Source: Actinoplanes siamensis (GTDB taxonomy: Bacteria > Actinomycetota > Actinomycetes > Mycobacteriales > Micromonosporaceae). From it: a stretch of DNA of 39,110 bases. The translations under genes were made by a program, and so were the position numbers. The notes below the pieces were generated by a model. The model did not search any database. It saw only the letters and a program-made list of their open reading frames with translations, and was not told the origin of the DNA. Location of the stretch: NCBI RefSeq assembly GCF_016862395.1, contig NZ_BOMW01000001.1, positions 1-39,110 of the forward strand, read 5' to 3'. Below are positions 38,860 through 39,110 of the stretch, piece after piece (position 1 is the first letter of the stretch; each line of letters opens with the position of its first letter).

Positions 38860-39110
38860 ATGTATCGACGCGGAGTCAGCAGCCGGACGCGCAAGCTGGT
38901 GATTGGAGGTGCCGCCGCTGCACTGCTCGGCTCGGCGCTCGCGGTGGGCACGGGGATGAGCCAGGCCGCCGTCCAACCCGGGGACAACGCGGGTGCGGGC
39001 CAGGGCAACGCCGGAGCCAGCTCCGGCAACATTGACGCTTTGGTGCCGGCGCTGGGTTTCAGCCCGGGCAATCCGAACGCGACGGCCGACCGCGTGGGCC
39101 CTACCGGGGT
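38860..39110 (+). CDS. Secreted protein, N-terminal part (runs off window)
   Basis: An ATG at 38860 with AGAGGAG about 6 nt upstream opens a frame to the end of the window (83 codons). It begins with a twin-arginine-free Sec-type signal peptide: basic MYRRGVSSRTRKLV, hydrophobic GGAAAALLGSALAVG, then SQAA as cleavage region. The mature start is Gly/Asn/Ala-rich (DNAGAGQGNAGASSGN), a linker-like composition, followed by IDALVPALGFSPGNP. Function not recognisable from the part seen. Confidence 0.75.
   Translation, partial: MYRRGVSSRTRKLVIGGAAAALLGSALAVGTGMSQAAVQPGDNAGAGQGNAGASSGNIDALVPALGFSPGNPNATADRVGPTG

Overview
The window is high-GC actinobacterial DNA: C/G-rich third codon positions, frequent GTG/TTG starts, several apparently leaderless genes, and families typical of filamentous actinomycetes (ECF42 sigma with a DGPF partner, DUF2332, DUF6204-like, Clp_N regulator, DesK/DesR-type system). 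A FliA/WhiG-type sigma factor points to a spore-motile Micromonosporaceae member such as Actinoplanes. That placement is inference from content. No rRNA, tRNA, CRISPR array or biosynthetic cluster was recognised.

Layout. 1-1.2 kb: lower-GC patch with a small secreted cysteine protein and a decayed, frameshifted paralogue. 1.3-4.4 kb: secreted metallophosphoesterase, a repeat-bearing gene-free interval, a GNAT and a SET-domain/NTF2-like fusion. 4.6-9.4 kb: fructosamine-kinase-like protein, TerC, then a TetR repressor divergent from thiolase and thioesterase with two operators between them. 9.6-14 kb: M1 peptidase, DUF2332, and a quinone-oxidoreductase/VOC pair. 14.3-16.6 kb: ECF42 sigma and DGPF protein divergent from a truncated SnoaL-like ORF and a GyrI-like protein, sharing one palindromic ECF42-type promoter. 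16.8-19.6 kb: methyltransferase, GNAT, dienelactone hydrolase, tyrosine recombinase.

The centre is the main discovery. A gene-free ~800-bp interval (19.65-20.47 kb) carries a clear dif-like site (20072-20099, minus orientation), a row of strong hairpins and short repeats. A tyrosine recombinase lies about 440 bp to its left, and a second lies about 2 kb to its right beyond a conserved hypothetical gene and uppP. Strand composition inverts at this point: the plus strand is C-rich to the left and G-rich to the right, whichever strand the genes use. This looks like the chromosome terminus/dimer-resolution locus.

23.1-28 kb: a relic of an ABC-F gene end, a membrane-anchored protein coupled to a PrsW protease, an ABC-F ATPase and an orphan FliA sigma. 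28.2-31.7 kb: ABC-2 exporter and DesK/DesR-type two-component system, all on the minus strand. 31.8-34.3 kb: 2'-5' RNA ligase family protein, Clp_N/HTH regulator with paired operators, GNAT, VOC, DUF6204-like. 34.5-38.2 kb: HAD phosphatase, SDR, DapA-family lyase, divergent LysR. 38.2-38.8 kb is gene debris (symporter C-terminus, possible transposase remnant). The window ends inside a secreted-protein gene.
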